From Funneliformis mosseae (lineage: Eukaryota > Glomeromycota > Glomeromycetes > Glomerales > Glomeraceae), in NCBI GenBank assembly GCA_910592005.1, contig CAJVPP010000274.1:1-38004 (forward strand): 38,004 nucleotides of DNA, given 5' to 3'. Positions 21,601-31,915 of this stretch are shown in pieces. Every line of letters begins with the position of its first letter. Within the stretch, counting starts at the first letter, position 1. The notes under the pieces were generated by a model. It did no database searches. It was not told the origin of the DNA and worked only from the letters and a program-made list of their open reading frames with translations. A program made the translations under genes and the position numbers.

Positions 21601-23901
21601 CTGTTAGACAATACTGCTAGGCTGAGAATTATGCAACTTTAGCTTTTAGAATGGTTACATCTATCACCTGTTACCAATTGGCCTTACGAGAATCCATTAC
21701 TTTTTAAAGATTGGTGGTCTTCCTTCTTATCAGCAGCTAAATTAGAAGGTCTTACTTTTGGAAAATGTCTGGATGAACACTTTGATTTAACTCAAATTAT
21801 GGGAGGATCTATACCTATCTCAACAGTTTTATCAATAAATATGTATAGGAAATCTATCAAGAATATTCGTATTCTGTCAATCATATTTGTGGATCAGCTT
21901 ACCTCAATGTATGGATGCTATCTTTTTACATCTTTTGATATCAACTAGCTTCTTAATACTAATATTTCACGTGCAAATTAGTTCCTAAGTTTAGAATCTT
22001 GACTTATTTCTGACGCATCTAATAGAATCATGACACAAACATGTCAACCGTATTCTTCGATATGTGATTTACCTCTGACTACCATTAGATTAAAAGAGGA
22101 TGACAACAATAATCCTACTTTCGTAGTTATTTGGTCTAACTAATTTATGATCTACATTATTGGAAAAGTTAAAGCTATTGCTAATGACATAGTTTACACC
22201 TAACATTACATACCAATATATGACTTAAACTTCAGAGCTGATATAAATCAATGCAATAGATGTAGTCTTTTTGATCCTACAGCAATCGTCACTACCATTC
22301 ATAAAAACAAAAATAACTTCTGTGCAATAAAACTTCCACTCTAATTTTGTACAGAAATCAAAATTCAATACAACAAACATATAGGATGAAGATGCAGTCT
22401 TTCCGACTTTATGTTAAGAGAAGTTGCCCTATCTAAATTAACTAATCCATATTAATATCTAAACAGACTTATACCCAACCTTGATGTTTTACTATTTGAT
22501 ACTCATTTAATAAATTTATTTAATGATTTTAAAACTAATTTTATTTCTGCTTCTTTTCTTCAATTCTATACAGATGGTTCTTTAACCTCTTTAGGCTCTT
22601 TAAACGTTCATTTGGGTATTGTGTGGTTGCAGACTGATCCTAATTGGCCATCATTATCCTTTAACGCTTCTCTTCTTTCACATAGTCCTTCTTCCACTCT
22701 TGCAAAAATCGTAGCTATTTTAGCCGCAATCTATGTTTCGTCTCACAATTCTGATATTGAAATCTGCACTAATTTACAAGCTGCCATTTCCTCTTTCCAT
22801 AAGCTGTCTTTTCTCTTCTGTGATTCACTATCCATAAATCCTGCTTTTAAAATCCCGTATTTTCACATATGATCAATGTTATTCAGCCTGTTAGCTCAAA
22901 AACACATAGCTGTTTCTTTTACCAAAGTCAACGCACACACTGATGACCTTTTCAATAATAAAGTAGACAAACTTGCAAAGCAACTTCCTGCTCACCAACT
23001 ATCTATCAACAAAGATCATCTAGGTCTTGGTTACTACCTTTGCCATCATTCAAGTCCTATTATAGCACCTCATCGTCTTTTCATAAAAAACAAAATACAA
23101 GCTATGTGGGCTGAATCCCTATTATCATTACTACATTTAAAACCATATTGTGATAAATCGATTGATTGGACGCTTCTCTTCAAGATCCTCAATAATGAAG
23201 AATCGTCTTGTAAAACATCCTTTACAGGTTGCTTCAAAAAGAAATTCAAAATCAAAATATTGCTTCAAATGCTTCTCATACTAGAAGTAATATATGCTTG
23301 CATTCCTAATATATATACTTCAGCACAATGCTTCTGCTGTCGCTCTAATATTGAAGATTTTGAACACCTTTGGCTATGTTCAAAGAACAATCCAACCTTA
23401 TATGACATTGTTGTTAAACACAAAATTTCATTTATTACCCACTTCCAGGAATTGAATATTCTAGAGGATGATTCACTAATACAAGAAATATGGTCAGATA
23501 CTATTTGGACTTCAGTATCCATTTCAAATAGTTTTTGGATTATTGACTTACTCAAAGGCATTATACCCTTATCATTATCAATAAAAGTCATTGCGTGTGT
23601 ATCTACATCAGCTATATCACATAGTCTACTATCATCCCTTTACCATGATTTTTCTACGTCCTGTTTTGAAATATAGAACAACCGAAATGTTGCTCTCAAT
23701 AAATGGAAATTTGAAAATAACATTGAAGAAGACTTTATAACCCCTTGGATCTCCTCTGGATTTCCACACTTCCCCTCTAATCCTACCATATCAAATCCCA
23801 CTTCCTTTTTAGCAGCTACCGCCTATGGTTCACACTGGTCAAATTTTTGAAATGGCAGTAATCACGCCCTCCCTTCTGGACGTTTGATAGCTGTACAATA
23901 G
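18638..23901 (+). pseudogene. LINE ORF2: endonuclease, reverse transcriptase, RNase H
   Basis: Begins MIIKHNNTNTPQ at 18638 and ends with TAG at 23899-23901, about 1,750 codons. The endonuclease keeps QETN (18788), DDLN (19126), STIDHI (about 19288) and SDH (19369). The reverse transcriptase keeps LPNGKAPS (about 20284), DMSKAYDRV (20691) and the catalytic YMDD (21030-21041). RNase H starts with YTDGS (22567), but the usual helix glutamate reads lysine (LAKIVAI, about 22700) and the next aspartate reads asparagine (TNLQAA, about 22770). A CCHC-type finger (CFCCRSN, then HLWLC) lies at about 23330-23380. Frameshifts near 19010, 19120 and 20320 and many stops are seen. It nicks target DNA and copies the RNA in place. 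Confidence 0.85.
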
Positions 23902-24061
23902 TTTAGTTTAGTTAAGTTTTTCTTTTCTTTTCTTCTCTGTTTATAGTTTAGTTCGGTAAAGTGCAAGGTTGGTATTGATAAAGTAGTTTAGTTTATAAAT
24001 TAATTTATAGATATTTTTGTATTTTCTGTTTTATTATATGTATCTAGTATTTTATAAATTT

Positions 24062-24067
24062 AATAAA
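24062..24067 (+). promoter_or_regulatory. Polyadenylation signal of the LINE
   Basis: AATAAA about 30 bp before the poly-A run that ends the element. This is the usual spacing. Confidence 0.75.
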
Positions 24068-24101
24068 GATCATACAAAACTGCTGCACTTCAAAAAAAAA
24101 A

Positions 24102-24118
24102 AGGTAATAGTTAGGATG
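24102..24118. repeat. Right target-site duplication of the LINE
   Basis: Exact copy of 16504-16520. After it the interrupted hairpin-type repeat resumes (GCGAAATAGCTAGTAAAC, similar to the leader near 15720). Confidence 0.95.
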
Positions 24119-24972
24119 CGAAATAGCTAGTAAACAAATGGGCTAGGCCAAGATAATACATATTACACCTTCAATTCTCTACTAACCAACGGACCACCAG
24201 ACTGGTGCTAGGAAGATTTCGGAAATATATGGATACAAAAAATATGTGACACAAATGTATATATATTGAGTACTGAAAACATTCCCAGAATATTCCCATC
24301 ACTAGCCCGTAATTATGTGAGAGTATTCTATCGCTAGAACAGTATCACGTGACTGGCGCAGTAAGGCGCAGTATAAATTTGGCCAGCATTATTCTACAAT
24401 TTCGATCAGAACTTTGGGCATAATAATTTAGCATCCAAACTAGCATAGAGAACTGATAAACTAATAGGACTATACTAGCTCCTTGATAGTTCCCTGCCAG
24501 TTCTATAACAGTTCTACGATAGTTCTAGGATACTATCAGGTCACTAGCATGGCGTCAGGCTAGATCCTCAAATCACATGCCCAAAAGATCAGCTGAAATT
24601 ATGGCATAGTGTCAGCCAAAATTAATCATAGATCTATTGCGTCACCTGACACTATATTTTTTTATTACAATTTGGCATTTTAACAGGTAACTAAATAGGC
24701 ATAAAGGGTAAACGTTTCAATATAAAATCTAGCATTCAATCAGGCGTAGGAGACCAACACCTCAATATAAAATTAGGTATCCAAACTGTTACAGAAGGTC
24801 AACAACTTTAATAAAGAATTTGGCATGTAAAAGACTTAGAAACAAGAAGAAAAGTGTGGTATTTAGATTATATTGTGATAATAAAATCATATTAACATAA
24901 AAAACACGAATAGCAGAAAAGGCTTAAAAACATAGCTAGAACATAAAAGAGCTATAAGCAAAAGTAAAATAG
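24119..24972. repeat. Repeat-rich intergenic region
   Basis: No gene is seen. The first part continues the repeat block interrupted by the LINE. GGCGCAGTA is doubled at 24355-24372. Short repeats of AGTTCTA-type follow at 24490-24530. From about 24660 to 24830 there are about three degenerate units of 47-57 bp around CAATATAAAATYTAGCATYC and GGTCAACA. A single iteron (GTGTGGTATTTAGATTATAT) occurs at 24854. Confidence 0.55.
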
Positions 24973-25125
24973 TAGATTATATGTGGTAATTAGATTATAT
25001 TATTTAGATTATATGTGGTAATTAGATCATATTATTTAGATCATATATGGTACCCAGATTATATGTGATATTCAGATCATATGTGGTATTTAGATTATAT
25101 GTGATATTTAGATCATATGTTGTAC
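24973..25125 (+). repeat. Nine-unit array of the 18-bp iteron
   Basis: Units begin TAGATT, TAGATC or CAGATY and run ATATGTGGTATT. Starts are 24973, 24991, 25005, 25023, 25037, 25055, 25073, 25091 and 25109. Seven are about 18 bp and two are shortened to 14 bp. The unit is the same as at 10319-10372 beside the recombinase gene. Confidence 0.85.
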
Positions 25126-25144
25126 TATAATCTAAGGTAAGTGG

Positions 25145-25182
25145 AATACCACATGTGATATAATTATATCACATGTGGTATT
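25145..25182. repeat. Perfect 38-bp palindrome ending the iteron array
   Basis: Each half is AATACCACATGTGATATAA and its exact complement, so the site is a perfect inverted repeat with no spacer. It extends to 46 bp (25141-25186) with one mismatch. Each half contains the GTGGTATT end of the iteron, so it looks like two iteron halves facing each other. Confidence 0.9.
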
Positions 25183-25189
25183 TCACTGC

Positions 25190-26060
25190 TGATCAGTGAT
25201 GAATATTTTTCACTGTTTTATTTTGAAAACATTTTCAATTATAGATAAAAAAATTTTTATACATTTCATAAGGATTTATATAATTTTAGTAAGCTGGATT
25301 ATAGAATTAGATCTATTACATAAAGCATATTAAAGATAGTGAAGTTGATTGAATATAATCACAGGCATAATAAAATCACGTCAAATCTTTACCTTTCTTT
25401 CCATTTGTATGATTGTTTAATAAACTATAATTTGTTATATGCATTTTGGTATTTTCTTTTAAATGCATGAATAGAATATTAGATATTTTTTTGAGAATTT
25501 CTTAAATAAATCAACTTACTAATTTATGAATGATTTTTAGATTCTGTACTGAATAGTAATAGAAAAATCAAACCTAAGCTAATATATCAGTTGATATTTG
25601 ATATTCAAATTGACAGTATTACAAGTTCTAGTAGTATTAAGATAAGAAGGCTTCAATTGCTAAATAATCAGCTTTCAATTTGTTCTCTTTCAGAAACAAA
25701 CAAATTTTTTTTAATGAAATCTACTGATTTTAAATGAATTCACAAAATATTAAGAAATCAAATGTTACTGATAATAAATCATTTTCTGACAAATTTCTTA
25801 AATCATCATTTGATAATATAATTATTTCAAGCAAAATATTTAATTTGATGGTTGAATACTACAATGTGACTTATACTATATTTGATTTTAAGAAGCCATT
25901 TGATAAGGATTCAGAAGATAGTATAATGATTCAGATCAAAATGAATTAATTTAAAAGGTGCTAAATTAGTTCTGAAATCTTTGGATCATTGTTATCTTTA
26001 TAACATGTAAAAAATTTATATATTTTGACCAAATTTATTAAAAATGATTAGAGCTATAAT
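25190..26060. other. AT-rich interior between two iteron arrays
   Basis: No convincing gene. A 71-codon plus-strand frame at 25734-25949 has Asn/Lys/Ser composition expected from AT-rich DNA and no recognisable motif. It may be the remnant interior of a small element flanked by the arrays on each side. Confidence 0.4.
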
Positions 26061-26192
26061 CAGATTATAAATATCAGACCATATAGTAGTATTCAAATTA
26101 TAGAATAGTAATCAGACTATATAGTGACATTTATATTATACAGTGATATTATAATTTAGTCTAAGTAGTATATCACTAATACAATTTAATAG
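26061..26192 (+). repeat. Diverged second iteron array
   Basis: Units start at 26061, 26075, 26094, 26113 and 26132 (CAGATTATA, CAGACCATATAGTAGTATT and similar), about 19 bp each. The array then ends in TATAATTTAGTCTAAG and a GTAGTATATCAC-like tail that parallels TATAATCTAAGGTAAG and the palindrome after the first array. Same orientation, more decayed. Confidence 0.65.
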
Positions 26193-26472
26193 AAATTTTC
26201 AGTAAAACAAATATTATAAATGTTGTTTAAATAATATCTTATAAAATATTTATATTTATAGATTCTAATATTAATTAAAATCAAAGATTTTTTTTTATGT
26301 TTAAATAGGATAAAAAAATTATTAATAAAAATGGTTGGTTTAAAAGCTAATGTATTTAAATATTTTTTATGATAATATATTATATATTATAAATATCTTA
26401 TTAATTAAGAACCTTGATTAATTATTATTACTTTTAATTTATTAATTTATTAAAAATAAATTTATACATAAC

Positions 26473-26701
26473 TTAGGTTGCTAGACGAAACCTAGAGGTT
26501 TTGCAAGTCGTCTAAATGGAAAAAGGTAAAAATTAGCGAAATTATATTAAAACCTTATTAAAAAATCTGCGAAATTCTGAAAAAGGAAAAACTATATCAA
26601 AGCTTATAAAATGCGAAACTATATCAAAACCCTTAGTAAAAATTTAGCGAAACTATAGTTAGACGTTTTGCCAAATCTAAAATGAGTTTAGACAGGCAAC
26701 C
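26473..26701. mobile_element. 229-bp non-autonomous TIR element with 11-bp duplication
   Basis: Bounded by TTATACATAAC at 26462-26472 and again at 26702-26712. The ends are inverted: TTAGGTTGCTAGACG at left and GTTTAGACAGGCAACC at right. The interior has repeated GCGAAACTATATCAAA-type phrases and no coding capacity. An 11-bp duplication is in the range of Mutator-like elements, so this is probably a MULE-type MITE. It lies 400 bp upstream of the F-box gene. Confidence 0.8.
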
Positions 26702-26712
26702 TTATACATAAC

Positions 26713-27111
26713 ATTTATTTTATTATTTATAAAATAATTTTTTTTTTTTTAAAAAAAAAAAGACTATTTATATCAATTGGTTTGTCAACTGATAGTCTAC
26801 ATGTGTAACTTCTATTCAAAAATTTGACCGGAAATAACGTGCTTTTAGTGTATCACTTTTTTTTTTCATTATAACAAAAGCAAAATGTACACTTAAACAT
26901 TGTCCATTTATAGAAGCGGACTTCCATTATTTTAAAGGTAACCTTTTTCTTTTCTTTAGGAATATATAATTAAATAAATAAAACACATACTTATTTTCTT
27001 TTAAAAAAAACCCCCAAGTTGAACTTTATAGGTTCGGATGTTCAGTTTGTAGAAGTTTTAGGTTACAGAAATCCTGCATAGTTTCCGATCAAGAAAAATT
27101 TTTTCCTGACA
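26713..27111 (+). promoter_or_regulatory. Upstream region of the F-box/LRR gene
   Basis: Contains a T12/A12 foldback (about 26734-26760) and pyrimidine-rich stretches, including TTTTTCTTTTCTTTAG at 26943. The run GAAAAATTTTTTCCTGACA precedes the ATG. No clear TATA box position can be fixed. Confidence 0.35.
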
Positions 27112-28954
27112 ATGGATTCAGAAAAACAGACCTTACCCTCTCAACCTTCTCAAAACGCATTAGCTAAAGCTGCTACTATACCTTCCGAGTTGATCTTTCA
27201 GATTTTTAAATATGTTACTTCTACTTCCGACCTAAAGTCTTGTATCTTAGTTTGTAAATCGTGGTGCCGTTGTGGTGTCGAACTCTTGTGGCAAAAACCG
27301 GTATTCACAGGAAATGCTTCTCTCATTAAACTGCTAGTTACCTTATCACGAAATTCCCAAACCTTTCCATATGCTCTTCTCATCCGTCGCTTAAATTTTT
27401 CCTTTTTGGGGGAGAATGTAAGCGACCAAATATTACAACGTTTAAGTTCTTGCGAGAGATTAGAAAGATTAACCCTCGGAGGTTGTAGAAGACTTACGGA
27501 TAATGGGCTTCTGAAATTGTTAGATAAAGCAAATGGGCTGGTAGCCTTAGATGTATCAGACATTGAAAATCTGACGGATGCAGTTGTAGAATTAGTAGGT
27601 GAACGATGTCGAAGATTACAAGGATTAAACGTGAGCTTATGTAAAAAGCTTTCAGATAAAGGTATTTTAGCTGTCGCGTCAAGGTGCAGGAATTTAAGAA
27701 GGGTATGTAGTTAAAGAAAAAAAATTTTTTTTTTGAGGTTTAACTTTTCCAATAAAAAAACCTACAACTAAATCAAAAGTATATTTATATATATATTTAT
27801 TTATTTATTTATTTATTTTATTTTATTTTATTTTAAAATAGATAAAACTTAGCAGTTGTGAAAACATTACTGACGAATCCGTGGTAGTTTTGGCTAAGAA
27901 TTGTTCCCACCTTCTTGAACTTGATCTTACCAATTGCCACCAAATAACAAATGAAGCAATCCAGCCTGTTTTTGAAAATTGTACACAATTACGCGAACTT
28001 CGTCTTGCTTGTTGTACCAACCTTACCGATAAATCATTTACAAAAACTATGTCTGCCTTGTACGAACAATTACGTATTTTAGACCTTACATCCTGTGCAC
28101 TTATTACCGATCAAACTTTACTCAAAATTTCACATAGTGCGCCCAGATTACGTAATCTCGTTCTAGCAAAATGTGGAAATATCACAGACGAGGGAGTTTG
28201 TCATATAACTCGTTTGGGAAAGCATTTACATTATCTTCACTTGGGCCACTGTTCACGTATCACGGATTATTCCATAACTCAACTAGCCCGCAATTGTACT
28301 CGGTTACGATATCTTGATTTGGCTTGCTGCACTCAACTTACGGACGCATCAGTATTTGAACTTTCACAACTTCCTAAATTGCGTCGTATTGGATTGGTGA
28401 AATGTGCTCTGATAACGGATCAAGCAATCATCACCTTGATTGAAAATCGGGTTGTACAACATACTTTGGAACGTGTACATTTGTCTTACTGTGTAAACCT
28501 TACCGTACCAGCAGTTTTAGAATTAGTAAATTCATGTTTCCGTTTAACACATTTATCTCTTACTGGTGTACCAGCTTTTTTACGTTCGGATGTTCAACAA
28601 TTTTGCAGGCAACCTCCCAAAGAATTCACACCACATCAAAGACAAGTGTTTTGTGTTTTCAGCGGAAAAGGTGTTAAAGAGTTAAAACAATATTTGAATA
28701 TGGTCATAGCACAACAAAGAAATCGAATTGCTAATGGAGTTGGTGATACGAATGATCAGGTCGCTGGACCAGCTGCGGCTGTTGGCGCTGACATTGAAGA
28801 ATCTGTAGCTTCTGAAGCAGAAGGGGTGGGTGGTGAAATATCTGAGAGTGGAGAGGGTGAAAACGAGAATGGATATAATCAGAATAATTACAGAAATAGG
28901 AATCATGTCATTGATAGTAATCCTGAAGGAGATGATGGATATGTTGGATTTTAG
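27112..28954 (+). CDS. grr1: GRR1-type F-box/LRR subunit of SCF ubiquitin ligase
   Basis: Two exons, 27112-27702 and 27842-28954, joined in phase 0, give 567 residues with no internal stop. An F-box (residues about 22-65: IPSELIFQIFKYV, then VCKSWCRCGVELLW) would bind Skp1. About twelve cysteine-type leucine-rich repeats follow (for example LERLTLGGCRRLTDNGL and LRYLDLACCTQLTDASVF), to about residue 440. After these come the GRR1 hallmark LTHLSLTGVPAFLRSDVQQF and QRQVFCVFSGKGV. The tail is acidic and Gly/Asn-rich. In yeasts and filamentous fungi this protein selects phosphorylated cyclins and nutrient-signalling proteins for ubiquitination in nucleus and cytoplasm. The length is close to other fungal orthologues. 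The assignment is strong. Confidence 0.95.
27703..27841 (+). other. Intron of grr1 with TTTA microsatellite
   Basis: GTATGTAG donor, AAAATAG acceptor, 139 nt. It holds a TTTA then TTTTA simple repeat from about 27785 to 27833, likely length-variable between isolates. Without removal the frame stops at 27712. Confidence 0.9.
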
Positions 28955-29256
28955 ATTTATTTGGATTGTAAGAAAGCAAACATTGAAATCTAGGGAAATT
29001 TGATTCTTTACGTTATTTAGTTTTATAATGCCTTATAACGTATATGGTAAATATTACTTTTTGTGAACTTTAAATTTATTAATTATAAGTGAGAAATTTT
29101 GATTATTTGATGTATTTAAAATATTTTTTTAAAAAAAAGAGATGTATTATATAATCTTTGTGATCTACAAAAAAAAATTGATTTGCGGGGAGGGAGTTTA
29201 ATATTATACACAAACATTTGACACCCAACATAGATAATGTAACAAATTTTTTTTGG

Positions 29257-29289
<33 letters not shown>

Positions 29290-29428
29290 CTCTCTTCAAA
29301 TAATGGTATCATCTCGTTAATAAGCAAATGAAAAAGTTTAACAATTTTGTATGATATTTTGTTTATTAAAAAGTTGATAATACAAATTAAAAGTTTTAAA
29401 TAAAATTATCAAATTTGAAATAATAATA
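28955..29428. other. Convergent intergenic region with a 30-base T run
   Basis: Shared 3' region of grr1 and the isomerase gene. It has an uninterrupted run of thirty T at 29260-29289 and no coding signal. Transcripts from both sides must end here. Confidence 0.7.
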
Positions 29429-31024
29429 TTATAGTTTAGAGAATTTTGGCTTCCTTTTCTCCATGGTGGCATTAAAAGCTTCCATCAGATCCTTTAGAAA
29501 GTAAAAAAAAAAAAAAAAAAAATAAATAAATTAAATAAAAAAAACCATTACAATATATTTATTTCTTTTTCCTACCTCACTTTTAGTGAGCATTGCTCCA
29601 TTCCAAGCTGCAGTATAGGTAAGACCTTCAGTTATAGAATGGTCACGTGAAAAATTTAAAAGGTGCCTTTTGTATTTCAATATATGACAAATAAATAATT
29701 GGAATGATGCGATTATTTAATTAATGTAATTAATGGTGAAATTAAATAAAGAAATGTAAAATATTTACTTTGTACTTAATGAAGCTATTGGAGATTTGCT
29801 AGCAATGATTCTCGCCGTTTTTAATGCTTCCGCTATTTAGTTTAAAAATGGTCACGTTTAGATATTTTGTTATAAATAGAAAATAAATATCACAAGATGC
29901 TTACTAAGAGTTTCTTCTTTAGTTTGAAAAATTTTATTCACGAGACCGATATCAAGAGCCTCAGTTGAAGAGAAACTTGTAAAACAAACATATTGATTAT
30001 ATTAATTTATACGGATCAAATCGAAAAAAATAAAATGAAAACAAAAAAAGAAATGTAAATAAGTTATACTTTCGACCGGTTAGACATAATTCTCGAACAA
30101 GACTATTATTACCAACAACTTTGGGAAAACGTTGCAATGTACCTAATAATTTATAAACATAATGTAAGGAGTGGGGAAATAATATTTTTTTTTTAAAAAA
30201 AAAGTTTAACCGGAATTATCCTTTTTACCAATATCAGCTGCAAGTCCAAGATCGATCTCCTAATGTCAAGAAAAATGATAATAATTAATATAATATATAT
30301 ATATTATGTAAATGTAAATGTATATTATTACTAAACCTTGACACTAAAAAATGCATCTTGTGAACAATATCGAATATCGCAAGCCGTAATCAAATCAACA
30401 CCAGCTCCAATGCAACCATTATGAATAGCGGCAATTACTGGTTTGTCGCATAATTCTAATGATGAGATCGATTCCTGAAGTACCTTTATGATAATCATAA
30501 AATAATATTATAAATAGCTGTTAATAATCCGAGTTAAAAATCAAAATCAAATTAAATTTACTCCCTTACAATCATTGACTTTCGTATGTAAAAAGAACTA
30601 CGTGGAGAATCTTTTCCTTCATTATCATTACTCGTTGAAAATAATTGATTAACTATTAACATTTAAAAGAAATGTTATATATATATATGTTATAAGTTAC
30701 AATTTAAACAAAAAAAAAATAAATAAAGTAACTACGGTCAATTCCTGCAGTGAAAACTTTGCCATTTCCTGATATTACAACAGCTCTAACTTCTGAATCT
30801 ATTGCTATTTGCTTAAAGCAATCGTGTAACTCGCGCCAAGACCTACAAATTCAAATAAAATTTCATTATATTATAAAAAAAAAAAACTTATAAAAAAAAC
30901 CCGAATTAGCGATAACAAACGTTTGATCAAAAGCGTTGAGTTTTGCGGGCCGATTGAATTCCACATGAATCACAAATTGAAAAGGAAAATTTACTTTTAA
31001 ATTTTTGAAATTATAATCTTTCAT
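29429..31024 (-). CDS. ECH1: Peroxisomal delta(3,5)-delta(2,4)-dienoyl-CoA isomerase
   Basis: Ten exons fit in frame with GT-AG introns: 30921-31024, 30736-30842, 30570-30652, 30337-30483, 30229-30259, 30070-30142, 29905-29975, 29769-29832, 29576-29666 and 29429-29491, giving 277 residues. It is a crotonase-fold protein: FNRPAKLNAFD, oxyanion-hole segment GKVFTAGID, and CDKPVIAAIHNGCIGAG. The isomerase-specific block EIDLGLAADIGTLQRFPK carries the acidic residues that distinguish ECH1 from enoyl-CoA hydratases. The C-terminus is SKL, a type 1 peroxisomal targeting signal, and no mitochondrial presequence is seen. It rearranges double bonds so that odd-position unsaturated fatty acids can enter beta-oxidation. 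The 31-nt fifth exon encodes the active-site block. It is convergent with grr1. Confidence 0.93.
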
Positions 31025-31805
31025 TTTCGTGTTAATACGAAGCAATTTTACAACTTAATCCGGACATCCTTAACCTACACCGGAGGTGTAGATGTTTAAC
31101 CTGCGCTGGGGGTGTAAATATGTTTAACGAATTTTATTGGGTGAAAATTGATTTGTGTAATATTATATAATTTATAATATTGTAATAACAAACAATAATA
31201 TACACTCATATAACATCCAATATGTTTGAAAAAAAGAGTATTTCTAAACTAATAGTTTCAAATACATTTATGATTTTAAAAAAAGAATTATATAATGTTT
31301 ATACGCAGTTAAAGAAAAAATTTTCAAAGAGATCATCATTCTCAAAGATGTAATTGTTCTTTTATGATTAGAATATCATTTAATTTATAAACTAATTTTT
31401 GATATATTTTGGCTATAAATTTGAAAAATAATGATTTCTAATATAAAAAATTTTTAAACCTAAGAATAATTTTATATCAAATCTTTTCTTAAACAAAAAT
31501 ATCAAAAATTGAAAATATGAATTTATAATGATATTTATAACTATATATATCAATTAGATAATAAATTATATAATCATTTTTATGAATTTATAAATACTTT
31601 AAAACAATTTAAAGAAAAATTAATGGATTTGAATATGAAATTAAAGTTGATAAAAGTTCAAATAAATTATTTCAAATATTCATAACAAAAATAACAATAT
31701 TGTAGATTTTTAAATATTATTGTTTTTAATAGGATTTTTATTTGAAAATAAAATATTCAAATATTTGTTTGTAAATACATAAATTTAAATATTCATTTAT
31801 TAAAT
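31025..31805. other. AT-rich upstream region of the isomerase gene
   Basis: No gene. A short hairpin CTACACC-GGA-GGTGTAG lies at 31075-31091, 50 bp upstream of the isomerase ATG. The phrase GGTGTARATRTGTTTAAC is repeated at about 31085 and 31110. The rest is long AT-rich DNA. Confidence 0.55.
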
Positions 31806-31910
31806 TAATTTTGAATATTAAAAATTACTTCAGATATTAAATTGATTTGAATATCAAAAATTATTTCAAATATCAAAATTAATTTCAAATATCAAAAATT
31901 AATTTAAAGT
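31806..31910. repeat. Degenerate AAATATCAAAAATTA tandem repeat
   Basis: Four to five units of 18-23 bp built on TTCAAATATCAAAAATTAA, directly left of the Tc1/mariner copy. Related units (AATCAATTTTTGATATTTAA) lie to its right at about 32880-32945. Confidence 0.65.
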
Positions 31911-31915
31911 ATTTA

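Larger units (their letters stand above)
16521..24101 (+). mobile_element. Nearly full-length LINE retrotransposon
   Basis: A 7.6-kb insertion bounded by a perfect 17-bp target-site duplication and ending in a poly-A run (24092-24102). It carries two consecutive open-frame regions on the plus strand: ORF1 with a CCHC knuckle, and ORF2 with endonuclease, reverse transcriptase, RNase H and a terminal zinc finger. The presence of an apurinic-type endonuclease plus RNase H points to the I-group of LINEs. The sense strand is richer in C and less AT-rich than the flanks. Frameshifts and stops in both frames make it inactive. It is inserted within the hairpin repeat block, so it is younger than that block. 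Confidence 0.95.

Noticed and set aside
24973..25125. Possible CRISPR array
   Set aside because: The units are contiguous 14-18-bp tandem repeats without unique spacers, and the genome is eukaryotic.
25734..25949. 71-codon plus-strand frame
   Set aside because: AT-driven composition, no motif, no splice or promoter support.
27198..27563. 121-codon minus-strand frame opposite grr1
   Set aside because: Shadow of the leucine-rich-repeat coding strand.
29103..29327. 74-codon minus-strand frame with a Lys run
   Set aside because: The Lys run is the 30-base T tract; it lies in the 3' region of convergent genes.
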